Assembly: GCF_003149085.1 (NCBI RefSeq)
Contig: NZ_QGDT01000012.1
Location: 97,483-161,482 of the forward strand
DNA from: Dyadobacter jejuensis
GTDB lineage: Bacteria; Bacteroidota; Bacteroidia; Cytophagales; Spirosomataceae
Length of the DNA: 64,000 nucleotides
Reading direction: 5' to 3'
Positions 27,567-36,966 of the stretch are shown here, piece by piece. The notes under the pieces were generated by a model that was given only the letters and a program-made list of their open reading frames with translations, was not told the DNA's origin and ran no database searches. Both the position numbers and the translations under genes were made by a program. Every line of letters begins with the position of its first letter. Position 1 is the first letter of the stretch.

Positions 27567-29144
27567 CTAATTTTTTCTTCCTCTGGCATATGGTAGTAAT
27601 TGTATTATAAACACAACTAACCAATAGGTAAAACACAACTGCCAAAACCCTCTAAGAATATAGGCTAGAGGAACAGTTAATCCAATCGAGTTTCTATACA
27701 TTCCTAGAAACCCGAAAATGTTTATTAAACCTATTGTCGAAAACATGACTTGGTTGTTTCGGAAAATAACAAAACAGTCAAGAAGTTTAAATGAAAAAAA
27801 GAGTAGTATGAATATCAAAGGGAATGACCATAATCCAAATGTTGCTAGTCCATCTGCGACTAAACTGGTTACTCGATAACCGCCTAAGGCATTGGCCCCT
27901 CCGCCAGTCATAAATAGCATATCACCGGGTGAATATAGAAGTTGATTTTTGTCTAATTTGACATTAAATATAGCCAATAACGGCAATGGGAATATTGCTA
28001 ATGCCTTTGATTCAAAGCTATCTTGCATCTTTGGGTTGGAGAATCCTATTTTGTGAGCATAATAGATAGTTTCATCGGAAACCCTAAGATTTCCAAATCT
28101 GTTCAACATAAAATTATTGATATATCTCTCATCCCAACCATTACTGTAGGAGATCAACTGACCCCTTTCCTCAATGGAGGTGTTTCTAAGTTGTTCCATG
28201 AGGCCATCATTTTGAAGGGTTTGCACTGTTTTTTCAAATAGTTCGGCTCTACTAATATCACTTCGAACTTTTCTTGTCGCCAGCATGGCAAGGGATATGT
28301 CTGAAATAAAGTTTAATCCAACGAAAACAAAAAAGCCAAGTATTATGATTTTTTTTGGAGATAGTAATTTAAAAACGCTGATGTTCTCAATTAAAACATA
28401 AATAAAATAAAGCAAAATCAATGTAAAAATTGGGAATATCATTGATTGTCGGCTATTCGTTGCGAAGCTGGTAATGAATAGCACAGCAATATAAAGCCAT
28501 ACAAGTAGATTACGGCTTTTACTTTTTGATATCCCGCATAATGTTGGAAACAACATTATAATAGGAGTATATTGCAAATAAAGCAATCCAGCTAAAAACT
28601 TATTATTTACATCTCCAAATTCCACTTCGCCAGCCACTATTAATTGTTGGATTCGGACTGCTATTCCAATTAATCCAAGTATCCATAATGTGATTGGATC
28701 CGTTTTAAAAAAACCTATTTTAAAAAGCCATTTTTGAATTTTGTTTGTTTTCTTACTATGATAATGAATACTAGTATAAAAGGCCATTGAGGCTACGCAA
28801 AACATTACCGTTTCCCAAAAGAATGTGTCGAATGGCATTTCAAATCCATAAGTTATTGGTTTCCCTTCTAATAACGTCGCAGGAAGGGGTAAATATCTAG
28901 CCAAGAACATAGATAGAAATGTTAAAAATGAAAACGGATGTTCTAGAATGATCTTTCGCTTCAGAAAAAAACCATTAAATATGTGCCAAACGATTAATTC
29001 CATTAAACATCCCATCATATTTTCCCAGGAAAGGAAAAATATGATCTCACCAACTATAGAGGTATATAATACGATGGCAAACCATTTTTTTAGTAGGTAT
29101 ACAACATCACCCTTATTATTTGGTTGAATGGAATTAGTCATCAT
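27567..29144 (-). CDS. O-antigen/exopolysaccharide polymerase (Wzy-like)
   Basis: A 525-residue integral membrane protein with at least ten hydrophobic spans spread over its length and a large loop between about 260 and 400 that includes charged residues. This topology, its AT-rich coding sequence and its position among glycosyltransferases, the flippase and the pyruvyl transferase point to Wzy, which joins repeat units in the periplasm. Wzy proteins share little sequence, so the call is by topology and context. It overlaps the upstream glycosyltransferase gene by 11 bp. Confidence 0.75.
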   Translation of the reverse strand: MMTNSIQPNNKGDVVYLLKKWFAIVLYTSIVGEIIFFLSWENMMGCLMELIVWHIFNGFFLKRKIILEHPFSFLTFLSMFLARYLPLPATLLEGKPITYGFEMPFDTFFWETVMFCVASMAFYTSIHYHSKKTNKIQKWLFKIGFFKTDPITLWILGLIGIAVRIQQLIVAGEVEFGDVNNKFLAGLLYLQYTPIIMLFPTLCGISKSKSRNLLVWLYIAVLFITSFATNSRQSMIFPIFTLILLYFIYVLIENISVFKLLSPKKIIILGFFVFVGLNFISDISLAMLATRKVRSDISRAELFEKTVQTLQNDGLMEQLRNTSIEERGQLISYSNGWDERYINNFMLNRFGNLRVSDETIYYAHKIGFSNPKMQDSFESKALAIFPLPLLAIFNVKLDKNQLLYSPGDMLFMTGGGANALGGYRVTSLVADGLATFGLWSFPLIFILLFFSFKLLDCFVIFRNNQVMFSTIGLINIFGFLGMYRNSIGLTVPLAYILRGFWQLCFTYWLVVFIIQLLPYARGRKN

Positions 29145-30177
29145 TCAGTACGCTGTTTATCATTCGGTTCATTGAGTCTTCGTTGGAATATCCTGAAAGT
29201 TTACATCTTTTCAACCCTTCTAATATTATAGTCTGGCGTATATCATCATTTTCTAAATAATATTGACATTTATTTAGTAATTCTTCATTAGAAGAGAAGT
29301 AATCAGCTTCTTTTCCCTCTTCAAACAATGACAAGTGCTCTATGGTCCTTTCTGCCAACATAAATCCACCACATGCAGGTATTTCCATACTCCGTGAGGT
29401 TTGCAAATCATGATTGATTTTTCTTAAAAAACACAAAGATATTTTAAACGCTCGCAACGCCTTCGAATATTCATCAGTGAATATTCCTGGTAGAACCTCT
29501 AAATTTTTAATATTTCTATAGTTATTCCACCTACCATCGCCGAAAACTTTCACCTTTACACCATTTTCTGCTAAAAAGAGGATACTATCGCAACGTTCTT
29601 TTTCCCAAGCTCCGATAAAGCCGACATCGCCACCTAAACGCTCTGTCTCTTCTATTGTTAAGGTTCTAGGATAGTGAAATGAACTTTCATAATGTTTATT
29701 TGTAAACTCAATACGTTTGGCCCCTAAAGATTTCATTTTATCCAATATATAGGATTTTGTTGTGAAGTGAATATCATAAAGTGGAATGCATTTTAGGTAG
29801 TTTTGACTTTGATTATGCCTTAATGCCATATTATCAGGAGAATAGCTTACAATTTTAGTTGAGGGACAAAGGCGTTTAATACAACGCAAGGTTTCTGGAT
29901 TAATCGTTATACCCTTATCTATCCAAATAATATCATAATAGTCGTTTCCAGTAGCATTAATTAGTTTTAATATTTGCTTATTGGCCTTAGGGCTATCAGG
30001 TAAACGTATAGGAAATCCGTATTGAAATAGACGATTTGCTAGTTTGTACCAAATAGTGAATTTTTTGTCACGGGTATTAACCACATCAATTTTTGTTGTG
30101 AGTTTTGTGAGAGCCCAATGACGATGGAGACATGTATTAGAAGTTCCGTTCATGTTTCCTACTGATAAGATTTTCAT
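29134..30177 (-). CDS. CgeB-like glycosyltransferase
   Basis: A 347-residue protein. The C-terminal third has a CgeB-type pattern: SLCFLRKINHDLQTSRSMEI, then PACGGFMLAERTIEHLSLFE and an EADYFSSNEELL segment, close to the donor-site motif of this GT-B group. The middle includes GDVGFIGAWEKERCDSILFL, matching the domain opening. It probably adds a sugar to the repeat unit. It sits between the pyruvyl transferase (51-bp gap) and the Wzy-like gene (11-bp overlap) in the same operon. Confidence 0.8.
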   Translation of the reverse strand: MKILSVGNMNGTSNTCLHRHWALTKLTTKIDVVNTRDKKFTIWYKLANRLFQYGFPIRLPDSPKANKQILKLINATGNDYYDIIWIDKGITINPETLRCIKRLCPSTKIVSYSPDNMALRHNQSQNYLKCIPLYDIHFTTKSYILDKMKSLGAKRIEFTNKHYESSFHYPRTLTIEETERLGGDVGFIGAWEKERCDSILFLAENGVKVKVFGDGRWNNYRNIKNLEVLPGIFTDEYSKALRAFKISLCFLRKINHDLQTSRSMEIPACGGFMLAERTIEHLSLFEEGKEADYFSSNEELLNKCQYYLENDDIRQTIILEGLKRCKLSGYSNEDSMNRMINSVLNDD

Positions 30178-30227
30178 AAAAGATAAAAATTAGTATTCAA
30201 ATAAATGATGCTCATTTCTATATTAGG

Positions 30228-31136
30228 TTAACTTATCAAATCTTTCATATCATTTATGTACTCCATATTTAATTTTCTACATATATCAAGTGAATTAGGA
30301 TATATCTGCGCTTGTGAAATATCAAATTCTAAATCACCTGAATATAATACAGGTGGATATTTAAAATAATTGTATTTCTCTGATCTAGGCGCGAATAGGA
30401 TACATTTCTTTTGCATTAATGTGCTCCAGTATACTGCATGATAGCTATTAGTCACAATAATATCAGAGGTGCCAATAAATTCAATCATTTTAGACAAAGG
30501 TGCGTTATTTGTTATAAAGTCGAAATGTTTTAAATCATCTGGAAGATGATTTAAAACATCCTTATGTGCTATTACACCTATCTTTCTAATAGAGGGGTAT
30601 TCCAGTTCTAGTTCGTGAAGCATACAAGTTGCACATGGTACAAACCGGAAATTTTGATATTCGTAATCTCTTACTGAAATTAGGTCAAAATCTTCCCACT
30701 CCAGTTTCACAACAGACTCATTATTAATACTAGAGTTAAATCCTGCAGTCCATATTATTGATTTACTAGCCAATTTTGCTGATTTCTTAATATTGTAGTT
30801 CCATAATGTACTAGCATTCAACAGTCCACCCCCACCAATGACAATTATGTCATTTTTCTTGATTAAAGAAAATTTGACACTATTAATGTCGTGGACAAGA
30901 CATGCATACTCGGCGAATATCCTGTTAATATATTGATAATAACCGCATGCAATATCTCCGGTATTATTAGTACAGTATCTGTGTATAAAATGTATGGAAG
31001 GATGATTTAAGGTTGACGTGTTTCGAATGATTTTTACAGGGTATTTGCTCTTTGTTCTCCATATTTGAAATCTTGTAAATAGAGTATATTTATTTATTAG
31101 ATTTCTGTATATTTTTTGAAATACTTTAGTTGCCAT
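30228..31136 (-). CDS. Polysaccharide pyruvyl transferase
   Basis: A 302-residue protein. Family features are seen: the early NTGDIACGYYQY segment, VIGGGGLLN near 96-104, VRDYEYQNF, and the late DIIVTNSYHAVYWSTLMQKK. The SYHAVYW stretch corresponds to the conserved His region of CsaB/WcaK-type enzymes. It uses phosphoenolpyruvate to add a ketal pyruvate to a sugar, giving the polymer negative charge. It overlaps the flippase gene by 11 bp. Together with the ugd gene, its presence suggests an acidic exopolysaccharide. Confidence 0.86.
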   Translation of the reverse strand: MATKVFQKIYRNLINKYTLFTRFQIWRTKSKYPVKIIRNTSTLNHPSIHFIHRYCTNNTGDIACGYYQYINRIFAEYACLVHDINSVKFSLIKKNDIIVIGGGGLLNASTLWNYNIKKSAKLASKSIIWTAGFNSSINNESVVKLEWEDFDLISVRDYEYQNFRFVPCATCMLHELELEYPSIRKIGVIAHKDVLNHLPDDLKHFDFITNNAPLSKMIEFIGTSDIIVTNSYHAVYWSTLMQKKCILFAPRSEKYNYFKYPPVLYSGDLEFDISQAQIYPNSLDICRKLNMEYINDMKDLIS

Positions 31137-32523
31137 ATTTTTTTAAAATTACAATAGGATTAAGCAATTTTCCCTTATTTAATAGGAACTTGATTTGATG
31201 ACTAATTTCAGTTAGCATTTCCCAAAAATTAATGTTTAAGAATTTATTATTTTGTTTTAATGTAAAGACAAACAATAGTATTTCAGTACTAAGAATAGTT
31301 ATTGGGATAATTTCTAAATTGGGGTAAATAGTTAATAGCAAGTAAGTTATAATTACGGTGAAAAATTGAGTAATCAGAAACGCAATAGTAAAAGGGCCAT
31401 GAGTATTGGTTGATAATGGAATAACACTTGATATTCCCCATAAACATGAAACCAACATTGATAGCAACATGCAGGCAAAAAATAATTGATTGAATGCGAT
31501 AGTATGTTTGGTCCATGCGGTATATATATGCTCTCCAGCTAATAACATGAGTATAATACTGAATGTTGTTATGATGAAAGTTATAACTAGGGATCTATAA
31601 TAGATGTTTTTAATGGTTTTTATGTCGTGTCTTCCAAAAGCTGCGCAAATTTCAGGATTGATGGAAGTTGAAAGCATATTCATTACTTGGCGTAGGAAAT
31701 TTACAAATGTTCTAGTGGTTGTGAAGGCCACCAAAATTGTAGGTCCCAGAAGGGTATTTACAACAAGAACAATACCCTGACTAGAAACAGCCTGACCCAG
31801 GGGAAACATCATAAATGCCAAAGATGGACCTATTAATGATTTTAGAATGGGGAAGTTGAAATTTTGAAATGAAAATTTAATTTTAAATATTTTATTCGAA
31901 TAATGATGTTTACAAATAATCCCTCCTATTGTTGGAATTATATAGATGCATAACATTAAGTTAATATCCAGATGAAATGTTACACCAATGAATAATATAA
32001 GTAAAACTCCAAGTCTGACAATATTGTCTATTATTATGGCAATATGAGTGTGGGAAGTAGCTCTAAAGATGCCATGATAAACTCGACCATACATATTAAA
32101 GAATACCTCACTTAATAAAACCATAAAGGCAAAGGATGTCTCAGTTTCAGAAAAGGAATTAATACTTAGTATACTATTGAATCCCCATATTTGCGATATT
32201 AAAATTGAAGAGGATATAAAAATAACAAATATGAATAGGACAAATATAAATGCGTTGGCTTGCAACCTTTTACAGCTAGCATAATCTTTTTGTTGGTATT
32301 TTATTACAAAGTCATTGTTACTAGCCCTATTAAGCCCTAAATCCGTCATTGCAAAAAATGCCGAAAACGCCGTGATTAGTATCCAGTCAGCATATTTTTC
32401 AACTCCCCAATTAAGTATAAATAAGGGTACCATCGCAATTTGGTTTAGGAAGTTCACTCCCATACCAAACGAATTGGCTGCAAAGTTTTTAGCAATTGTT
32501 TTATATACTGACATACTACTCAA
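31126..32523 (-). CDS. Polysaccharide flippase (Wzx-like, MOP superfamily)
   Basis: A 465-residue membrane protein with about twelve to fourteen hydrophobic segments and few charged residues. The N-terminus (NFAANSFGMGVNFLNQIAMV) is typical of the polysaccharide transport family. It should move the lipid-linked repeat unit across the inner membrane to the polymerase. It is the first gene of the AT-rich cassette in transcription order and overlaps the pyruvyl transferase gene by 11 bp. The coding sequence has long A/T runs, unlike the flanking gmd gene. Confidence 0.85.
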   Translation of the reverse strand: MSSMSVYKTIAKNFAANSFGMGVNFLNQIAMVPLFILNWGVEKYADWILITAFSAFFAMTDLGLNRASNNDFVIKYQQKDYASCKRLQANAFIFVLFIFVIFISSSILISQIWGFNSILSINSFSETETSFAFMVLLSEVFFNMYGRVYHGIFRATSHTHIAIIIDNIVRLGVLLILFIGVTFHLDINLMLCIYIIPTIGGIICKHHYSNKIFKIKFSFQNFNFPILKSLIGPSLAFMMFPLGQAVSSQGIVLVVNTLLGPTILVAFTTTRTFVNFLRQVMNMLSTSINPEICAAFGRHDIKTIKNIYYRSLVITFIITTFSIILMLLAGEHIYTAWTKHTIAFNQLFFACMLLSMLVSCLWGISSVIPLSTNTHGPFTIAFLITQFFTVIITYLLLTIYPNLEIIPITILSTEILLFVFTLKQNNKFLNINFWEMLTEISHQIKFLLNKGKLLNPIVILKKYGN

Positions 32524-32591
32524 AATTTGTCATACTTATAACAATGACGAATAGATGATTAACTGATCATCTATGAGTTAATTGTTTTTTT

Positions 32592-33737
32592 CTATTCAAA
32601 ATAATTCAGCACTCCAAAACCTTCTTTAAGCAATAGCCGATCTTTTTGGAATAGGCGGAGGTCGGAGGAGGCCATATCTTCGATTAGGGTCTGGAGGGTA
32701 TATTTAGGTTTCCAGCCTAGTTTTTCTTGTGACTTGGTAGGGTCGCCAATAAGCAGTTCTACTTCGGTAGGGCGGTAGTAGCGGGGATCGATTTTAAGAA
32801 CGGTAGCCCCAATTTTAAGGTGGGAGGTATCCTTAATTCCCAGTTCGGCCATCCGTTCGGTATCTATGGTGGCGATGGTCGCTATTTCGTCGGCTTCCGT
32901 TCCGCTAAAGGCAAGCTCTATTCCCAGGAAAGCGAAGGTCATGCGGATAAACTCCCGTACGCGGGTGGTCACACCGGTGGCGATCACAAAGTCTTCGGAC
33001 TTTTCCTGCTGAAGGATCAAGTACATGGCCTCTACATAATCTTTGGCATGGCCCCAGTCGCGTTGGGCGTCGATATTTCCCATATACAAGCAATCTTGTA
33101 ATCCCAGGGCTATTTTGGCCGCAGCACGGGTGATTTTCCGGGTTACAAAGGTTTCACCACGAAGGGGAGACTCATGGTTAAAGAGAATACCGTTGGAAGC
33201 GAACATGTTATAGGCTTCACGGTAGTTGACGGTAATCCAATAGGCGTACATTTTGGCTACTGCATAGGGAGAGCGTGGGTAAAATGGCGTGGTTTCAGAC
33301 TGAGGTACGGCCTGTACCAAGCCATATAGCTCCGAAGTAGATGCTTGGTATATTTTGGTTTTTTTGGTAAGGCCTAGGAGACGTACCGCTTCTAATATAC
33401 GTAAGGTGCCTATTCCATCGGCATTGGCGGTATATTCGGGCATTTCGAAACTTACCTGAACATGGCTCATGGCGGCCAGGTTATAGATCTCGTCGGGTTG
33501 AACTTCCTGGATGATCCGGGTTAAGTTCATCGAGTCGGTCAAATCCCCATAATGTAGGATAAACTTGGCGTTGTCGACATGGGGATCTTCATAAAGGTGA
33601 TCGATGCGGTCGGTGTTAAACAAGGAGCTTCTTCGTTTGATCCCGTGGACGGTATAGCCCTTGCTCAATAGTAATTCACTCAAATAGGCGCCATCCTGGC
33701 CCGTTACTCCGGTGATTAATGCTACTTTATTGCTCAT
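32592..33737 (-). CDS. gmd: GDP-mannose 4,6-dehydratase
   Basis: A 381-residue SDR enzyme with the full set of Gmd features: [19 protein letters not shown] at 9-27, STSELYG, the catalytic YAVAK near 162-166, and the [20 protein letters not shown] segment that contacts GDP-mannose. It makes GDP-4-keto-6-deoxymannose, the precursor of GDP-L-fucose, and the synthase gene lies just upstream in the operon (46-bp gap). A variant of the recurrent motif, CGTTAAGTAAA, lies 8 bases upstream of the start codon. Confidence 0.96.
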   Translation of the reverse strand: MSNKVALITGVTGQDGAYLSELLLSKGYTVHGIKRRSSLFNTDRIDHLYEDPHVDNAKFILHYGDLTDSMNLTRIIQEVQPDEIYNLAAMSHVQVSFEMPEYTANADGIGTLRILEAVRLLGLTKKTKIYQASTSELYGLVQAVPQSETTPFYPRSPYAVAKMYAYWITVNYREAYNMFASNGILFNHESPLRGETFVTRKITRAAAKIALGLQDCLYMGNIDAQRDWGHAKDYVEAMYLILQQEKSEDFVIATGVTTRVREFIRMTFAFLGIELAFSGTEADEIATIATIDTERMAELGIKDTSHLKIGATVLKIDPRYYRPTEVELLIGDPTKSQEKLGWKPKYTLQTLIEDMASSDLRLFQKDRLLLKEGFGVLNYFE

Positions 33738-33745
33738 ATTCGTAT

Positions 33746-33756
33746 CGTTAAGTAAA
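33746..33756. promoter_or_regulatory. Variant of the recurrent motif upstream of gmd
   Basis: CGTTAAGTAAA differs by one base from the CGTTGAGTAAA core found before other genes of this locus. It lies 8 bases upstream of the gmd start, close to the ribosome-binding region. Confidence 0.3.
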
Positions 33757-33783
33757 GTTCTGATTTCGTTATTAGGGTTGGGT

Positions 33784-34725
33784 TTATGCCGAGTATTCGG
33801 TCTGGTGTTTTAAAAAGTCCTGATAGGCTAGGGCCACTCCTTCTTTTAACTCGATGCGGTGGCTCCATCCCAGGCCGTGCAGGTTGGCTACGTCCATCAG
33901 TTTGCGAGGGGTGCCGTCGGGCTTACTGGTATCCCAGTCAATGGTGCCCGTAAAGCCTACCGTCTCGGCCACTAGTTCGGTGAGCTCCTTAATGGACAGG
34001 TCTTCTCCTGTTCCTATATTGATTAGCTCACGACCGTTATAATTTTCCATTAAGAAAAGGCAGGCCTCGGCGAGATCGTCGGCGAAGAGAAACTCTCTTT
34101 TGGGCGACCCCGTTCCCCAGGCTTGCACGCTGGGGCTATTGCTTTCCTTGGCCTCGTGAAACTTGCGGATCAGGGCGGGGAGGACATGGGAGTTGTTGAG
34201 GTCGTAATTGTCCCCATAACCATAGAGGTTGGTGGGCATTACGCTGATAAAGTTACAGTTATATTGGTCGCGGTAGGCCTCACAAAGTTTGATGCCGGCA
34301 ATCTTGGCGATAGCATAGGGCTCATTGGTAGGCTCTAAGGGGCCGGTAAGCAGGGAGGTCTCTTGCAAGGGCTGGGGAGCCAACTTAGGATAGATGCAGG
34401 ACGAGCCTAGAAACATCAGTTTGGTGACGCCCGTAACATAAGCCTGATGAATGATATTGGCCTCTATCATCAAGTTTTCATAGATAAAGTCGGCCCTATA
34501 GGTGTTATTGGCTACGATGCCTCCCACTTTGGCAGCGGCCAGGAATACATAGTCGGGCCGTTCGCTAGCAAAAAAGTCGGCCACAGCCTGTTGGTTGCGT
34601 AGGTCGAGTTCGGAGGAGCTCCTAAAGACGAGGTGGGTATAGCCCCGTTGCTCCAAGGCCCGCCTGATGGCCGATCCCACCATGCCTCGGTGTCCTGCTA
34701 TGTATATTTTCGAGTCCTTTTTCAT
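33784..34725 (-). CDS. fcl: GDP-L-fucose synthase
   Basis: A 313-residue bifunctional epimerase/reductase. Motifs: [13 protein letters not shown] near 10-22, [20 protein letters not shown], and the catalytic YAIAK near 136-140. It converts GDP-4-keto-6-deoxymannose to GDP-L-fucose with NADPH, following Gmd. Both genes are in the same operon and orientation. Upstream of it is the first CCCTTCGACAGG repeat array, so it may begin a separate transcript. Confidence 0.95.
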   Translation of the reverse strand: MKKDSKIYIAGHRGMVGSAIRRALEQRGYTHLVFRSSSELDLRNQQAVADFFASERPDYVFLAAAKVGGIVANNTYRADFIYENLMIEANIIHQAYVTGVTKLMFLGSSCIYPKLAPQPLQETSLLTGPLEPTNEPYAIAKIAGIKLCEAYRDQYNCNFISVMPTNLYGYGDNYDLNNSHVLPALIRKFHEAKESNSPSVQAWGTGSPKREFLFADDLAEACLFLMENYNGRELINIGTGEDLSIKELTELVAETVGFTGTIDWDTSKPDGTPRKLMDVANLHGLGWSHRIELKEGVALAYQDFLKHQTEYSA

Positions 34726-34753
34726 TTTTATATGCGTTTTTTTTACGGGAGGT

Positions 34754-34787
34754 ACTAGGTGTTAGGTGTTAGGTGTTTGGTGTTAGG
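34754..34787. repeat. Heptanucleotide repeat (TTAGGTG)
   Basis: About four imperfect copies of a 7-base unit, reading TAGGTGTTAGGTGTTAGG and onward. It borders the 54-bp tandem array on the side nearest fcl. Confidence 0.75.
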
Positions 34788-34852
34788 ATTGCGTTGGATT
34801 TAAGTTATAATCGTTTTATTTTTAGGTAATTAGGCTACCCTTCGACTGTACG

Positions 34853-35299
34853 TTGACTACCCTTCGACAGGCTCAGGGTGACAGCCTATCAGGTTTCGAC
34901 TGTAGGTTGACTACCCTTCGACAGGCTCAGGGTGACAGCCTATCAGGCTTCGACTGTAGGTTGACTACCCTTCGACAGGCTCAGGGTGACAGCCTATCAG
35001 GCTTCGACTGTACATTGACTACCCTTCGACAGGGCTTCGACTCCGCTCAGCCAGCAGCTCAGGGTGACAGCCTAACAGGCTTCGACTGTACATTGACTAC
35101 CCTTCGACAGGCTCAGGGTGACAGCCTAACAGGCTTCGACTGTAGGTTGACTACCCTTCGACAGGCTCAGGGTGACAGCCTACCAGGCTTCGACTGTACA
35201 TTGACTACCCTTCGACAGGCTCAGGGTGACAGCCTACCAGGTTTCGACTGTACATTGACTACCCTTCGACAGGCTCAGGGTGACAGCCTAACAGCTTAA
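34853..35299. repeat. 54-bp tandem repeat array with CCCTTCGACAGG core
   Basis: Eight tandem units of about 54 bp. The core CCCTTCGACAGG starts at 34860, 34914, 34968 and 35022, then after one longer unit at 35100, 35154, 35208 and 35262. The fourth unit holds 24 extra bases (a second TTCGACTCCGCTCAG segment). Each 54-bp unit equals 18 codons, so a reading frame stays open through the array, but it has no ribosome-binding site, is low-complexity and is not judged to be a gene. The TTCGACAGGCTCAGGGTGAC unit is a widespread intergenic repeat in bacteria. Confidence 0.9.
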
Positions 35300-35318
35300 T
35301 CGTGCGACGGACCTTTTT

Positions 35319-35394
35319 AACATTTAACATTTAACATTTAACATTTAACAATTAACGCCCTAATCCCTAAAACCCAACCCCTAAAACCTAACCC
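35319..35394. repeat. Heptanucleotide and C-rich simple repeats
   Basis: Four to five copies of CATTTAA, followed by CCCTAAAACCCAACCCC-type sequence up to the stop codon of manC. It mirrors the TTAGGTG repeat on the other side of the array. Confidence 0.75.
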
Positions 35395-36399
35395 CTAATT
35401 AACCAATTCCGGTTTTTCTTTTTCTAGTCTTTCAAACACCTTTTTAACTTCTTGGGAGTCGTTTTTGGAGAGGACTAGGATGGCGTCGTCGGTTTCTACG
35501 AGCACCAGGTTTTCCACTCCTATAAACTCCACGTGTTTTTTGGAGCCCACCACACAGTTGTTGCTGACAAAATGTTGTTTCTCCCCGTTATTTTCCCAAT
35601 GTTCCCAGATCGACTCAAAGGAACCCAGGTCGGACCAGCCAAAGCTGGTTTTAACTACTTTTATTTTTTTAGACCGCTCCATTACGGCGTAATCGATACT
35701 CTTGGAAGGAATTTCCATGGTCTGGCTTTCGGGCAGGAGGCCATCGACGCCAGCGGCATAGCATACTCGGGATTTGGCCAGGATGTCGGGTTCAAACTTT
35801 GCGAGCTCGTCCAAAAAAGTTTGGGCCTGAAAGCAGAACATTCCACTATTCCAGAGGAAGTTGCCCTGTTCCAGAAACAACTGTGCCGTGGCCAGGTCTG
35901 GTTTTTCCCTAAACCCTAAAACCTCATGGCCCTGGCTCTCTATATACCCATAGCCTGTTTCGGGCTTGGTGGGGGCGATGCCAAAGGTTACCAGATATCC
36001 ATCGGAGGCCAATTGCAGGGCCTCGGCAATGGAGGCAGCATAGGCGGCTTCGTTGGTGATGATATGGTCGGAGGGCGTCACCAGCAACAGGTCGTCTGGA
36101 GCTGCGGCTAAGGCGGCAAAGGCAATGGCGGCCGCGGTATTGCGAGGGGCCGCTTCTACTATTTCGGTATACTCACCGATTCCCGCCCGCATAAGGTCGG
36201 ACTGCGATAGTAGATAATTGTCCTTATTGCCCACCACCAAAGTACGATCGGCCAGGGTTCTGTTGCGTTCGGCAGTGAGTTGAAACAGGGACTTATCCCC
36301 GAACATAGGGATGTACTGTTTGGGCATCGACTTGCGCGACACCGGCCATAGCCGACTGCCAACTCCTCCAGAAAGTATTACATGGATGGTTTTGGACAT
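35395..36399 (-). CDS. manC: Mannose-1-phosphate guanylyltransferase
   Basis: A 334-residue nucleotidyltransferase. The N-terminal signature LSGGVGSRLWPVSRKSMPKQ lies at 9-28. Further motifs are VTPSDHII, a TGYGYIE segment, FREKPDL, and NFLWNSGMF near 181-189. It lacks the C-terminal mannose-6-phosphate isomerase domain of bifunctional ManC proteins, so it is the short form. It makes GDP-mannose for Gmd and Fcl. The gene is flanked on both sides by repeat arrays, which isolates it from fcl and ugd. Confidence 0.93.
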   Translation of the reverse strand: MSKTIHVILSGGVGSRLWPVSRKSMPKQYIPMFGDKSLFQLTAERNRTLADRTLVVGNKDNYLLSQSDLMRAGIGEYTEIVEAAPRNTAAAIAFAALAAAPDDLLLVTPSDHIITNEAAYAASIAEALQLASDGYLVTFGIAPTKPETGYGYIESQGHEVLGFREKPDLATAQLFLEQGNFLWNSGMFCFQAQTFLDELAKFEPDILAKSRVCYAAGVDGLLPESQTMEIPSKSIDYAVMERSKKIKVVKTSFGWSDLGSFESIWEHWENNGEKQHFVSNNCVVGSKKHVEFIGVENLVLVETDDAILVLSKNDSQEVKKVFERLEKEKPELVN

Positions 36400-36477
36400 T
36401 TTTTTATATGCTTTATTGTTTATGTTTTAGGCCATAGGCTTTAAGCTTATAGCTTTATTATCGTATAAATCGATTGG

Positions 36478-36835
36478 CAGGCTTCGACTGCCCTTCGACA
36501 GCCCTTCGACAGGCTCAGGGTGACAGGCTTCGACGAGACCTGTCACGCTCTGCGTGATCAGCCAGCAGCTCAGGGTGACAGGCTTCGGCTACCCTTCGAC
36601 AGCCCTTCGACAGGCTCAGGGTGACAGCCTTCGGCTTCGACTCCGCTCAGCCTACGAGCCTACCAGGCTTCGACGAGACCTGTCACGCTCTGCGTGATCA
36701 GCCAGCAGCTCAGGGTGACAGGCTTCGGCTGCCCTTCGACAGGCTCAGGGTGACAGGCTTCGGCTGCCCTTCGACTGGCTCAGGGTGACAGGCTTCGGCG
36801 AGACCTGTCACGCTCTGCGTGATCAGTCTGTCAGC
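36478..36835. repeat. Second CCCTTCGACAGG repeat array, irregular
   Basis: Several CCCTTCGACAGGCTCAGGG copies are mixed with GAGACCTGTCACGCTCTG units, which include the palindrome TCACGC-TCT-GCGTGA (three copies). The pattern is less regular than the 34.9-35.3 kb array, but the core is the same. Confidence 0.88.
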
Positions 36836-36849
36836 TTACCTATGCGACT

Positions 36850-36966
36850 CGCCGCTTTGACCTTTAACCTTTGACCTTTAACCTTTAACCTTAGACCTTT
36901 AACCCAAGACCCAAGACCTAATAACCTAAGACCTAATAACCTAACCGCCTAACAGCCTAATTCCTA
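36850..36966. repeat. Heptanucleotide and related simple repeats
   Basis: Copies of a 7-base ACCTTTA/G-type unit followed by CCCAAGACCTAATAACC and CCGCCTAACAGCCTAA stretches, up to the ugd stop codon. Confidence 0.75.

Noticed and set aside
34853..35299. A 148-residue open frame through the 54-bp repeat array; also the CRISPR-like look of the array
   Set aside because: The frame stays open only because the unit is 18 codons; there is no ribosome-binding site, and the protein is pure repeat. Units are contiguous with no unique spacers and no cas genes, so it is not a CRISPR array.
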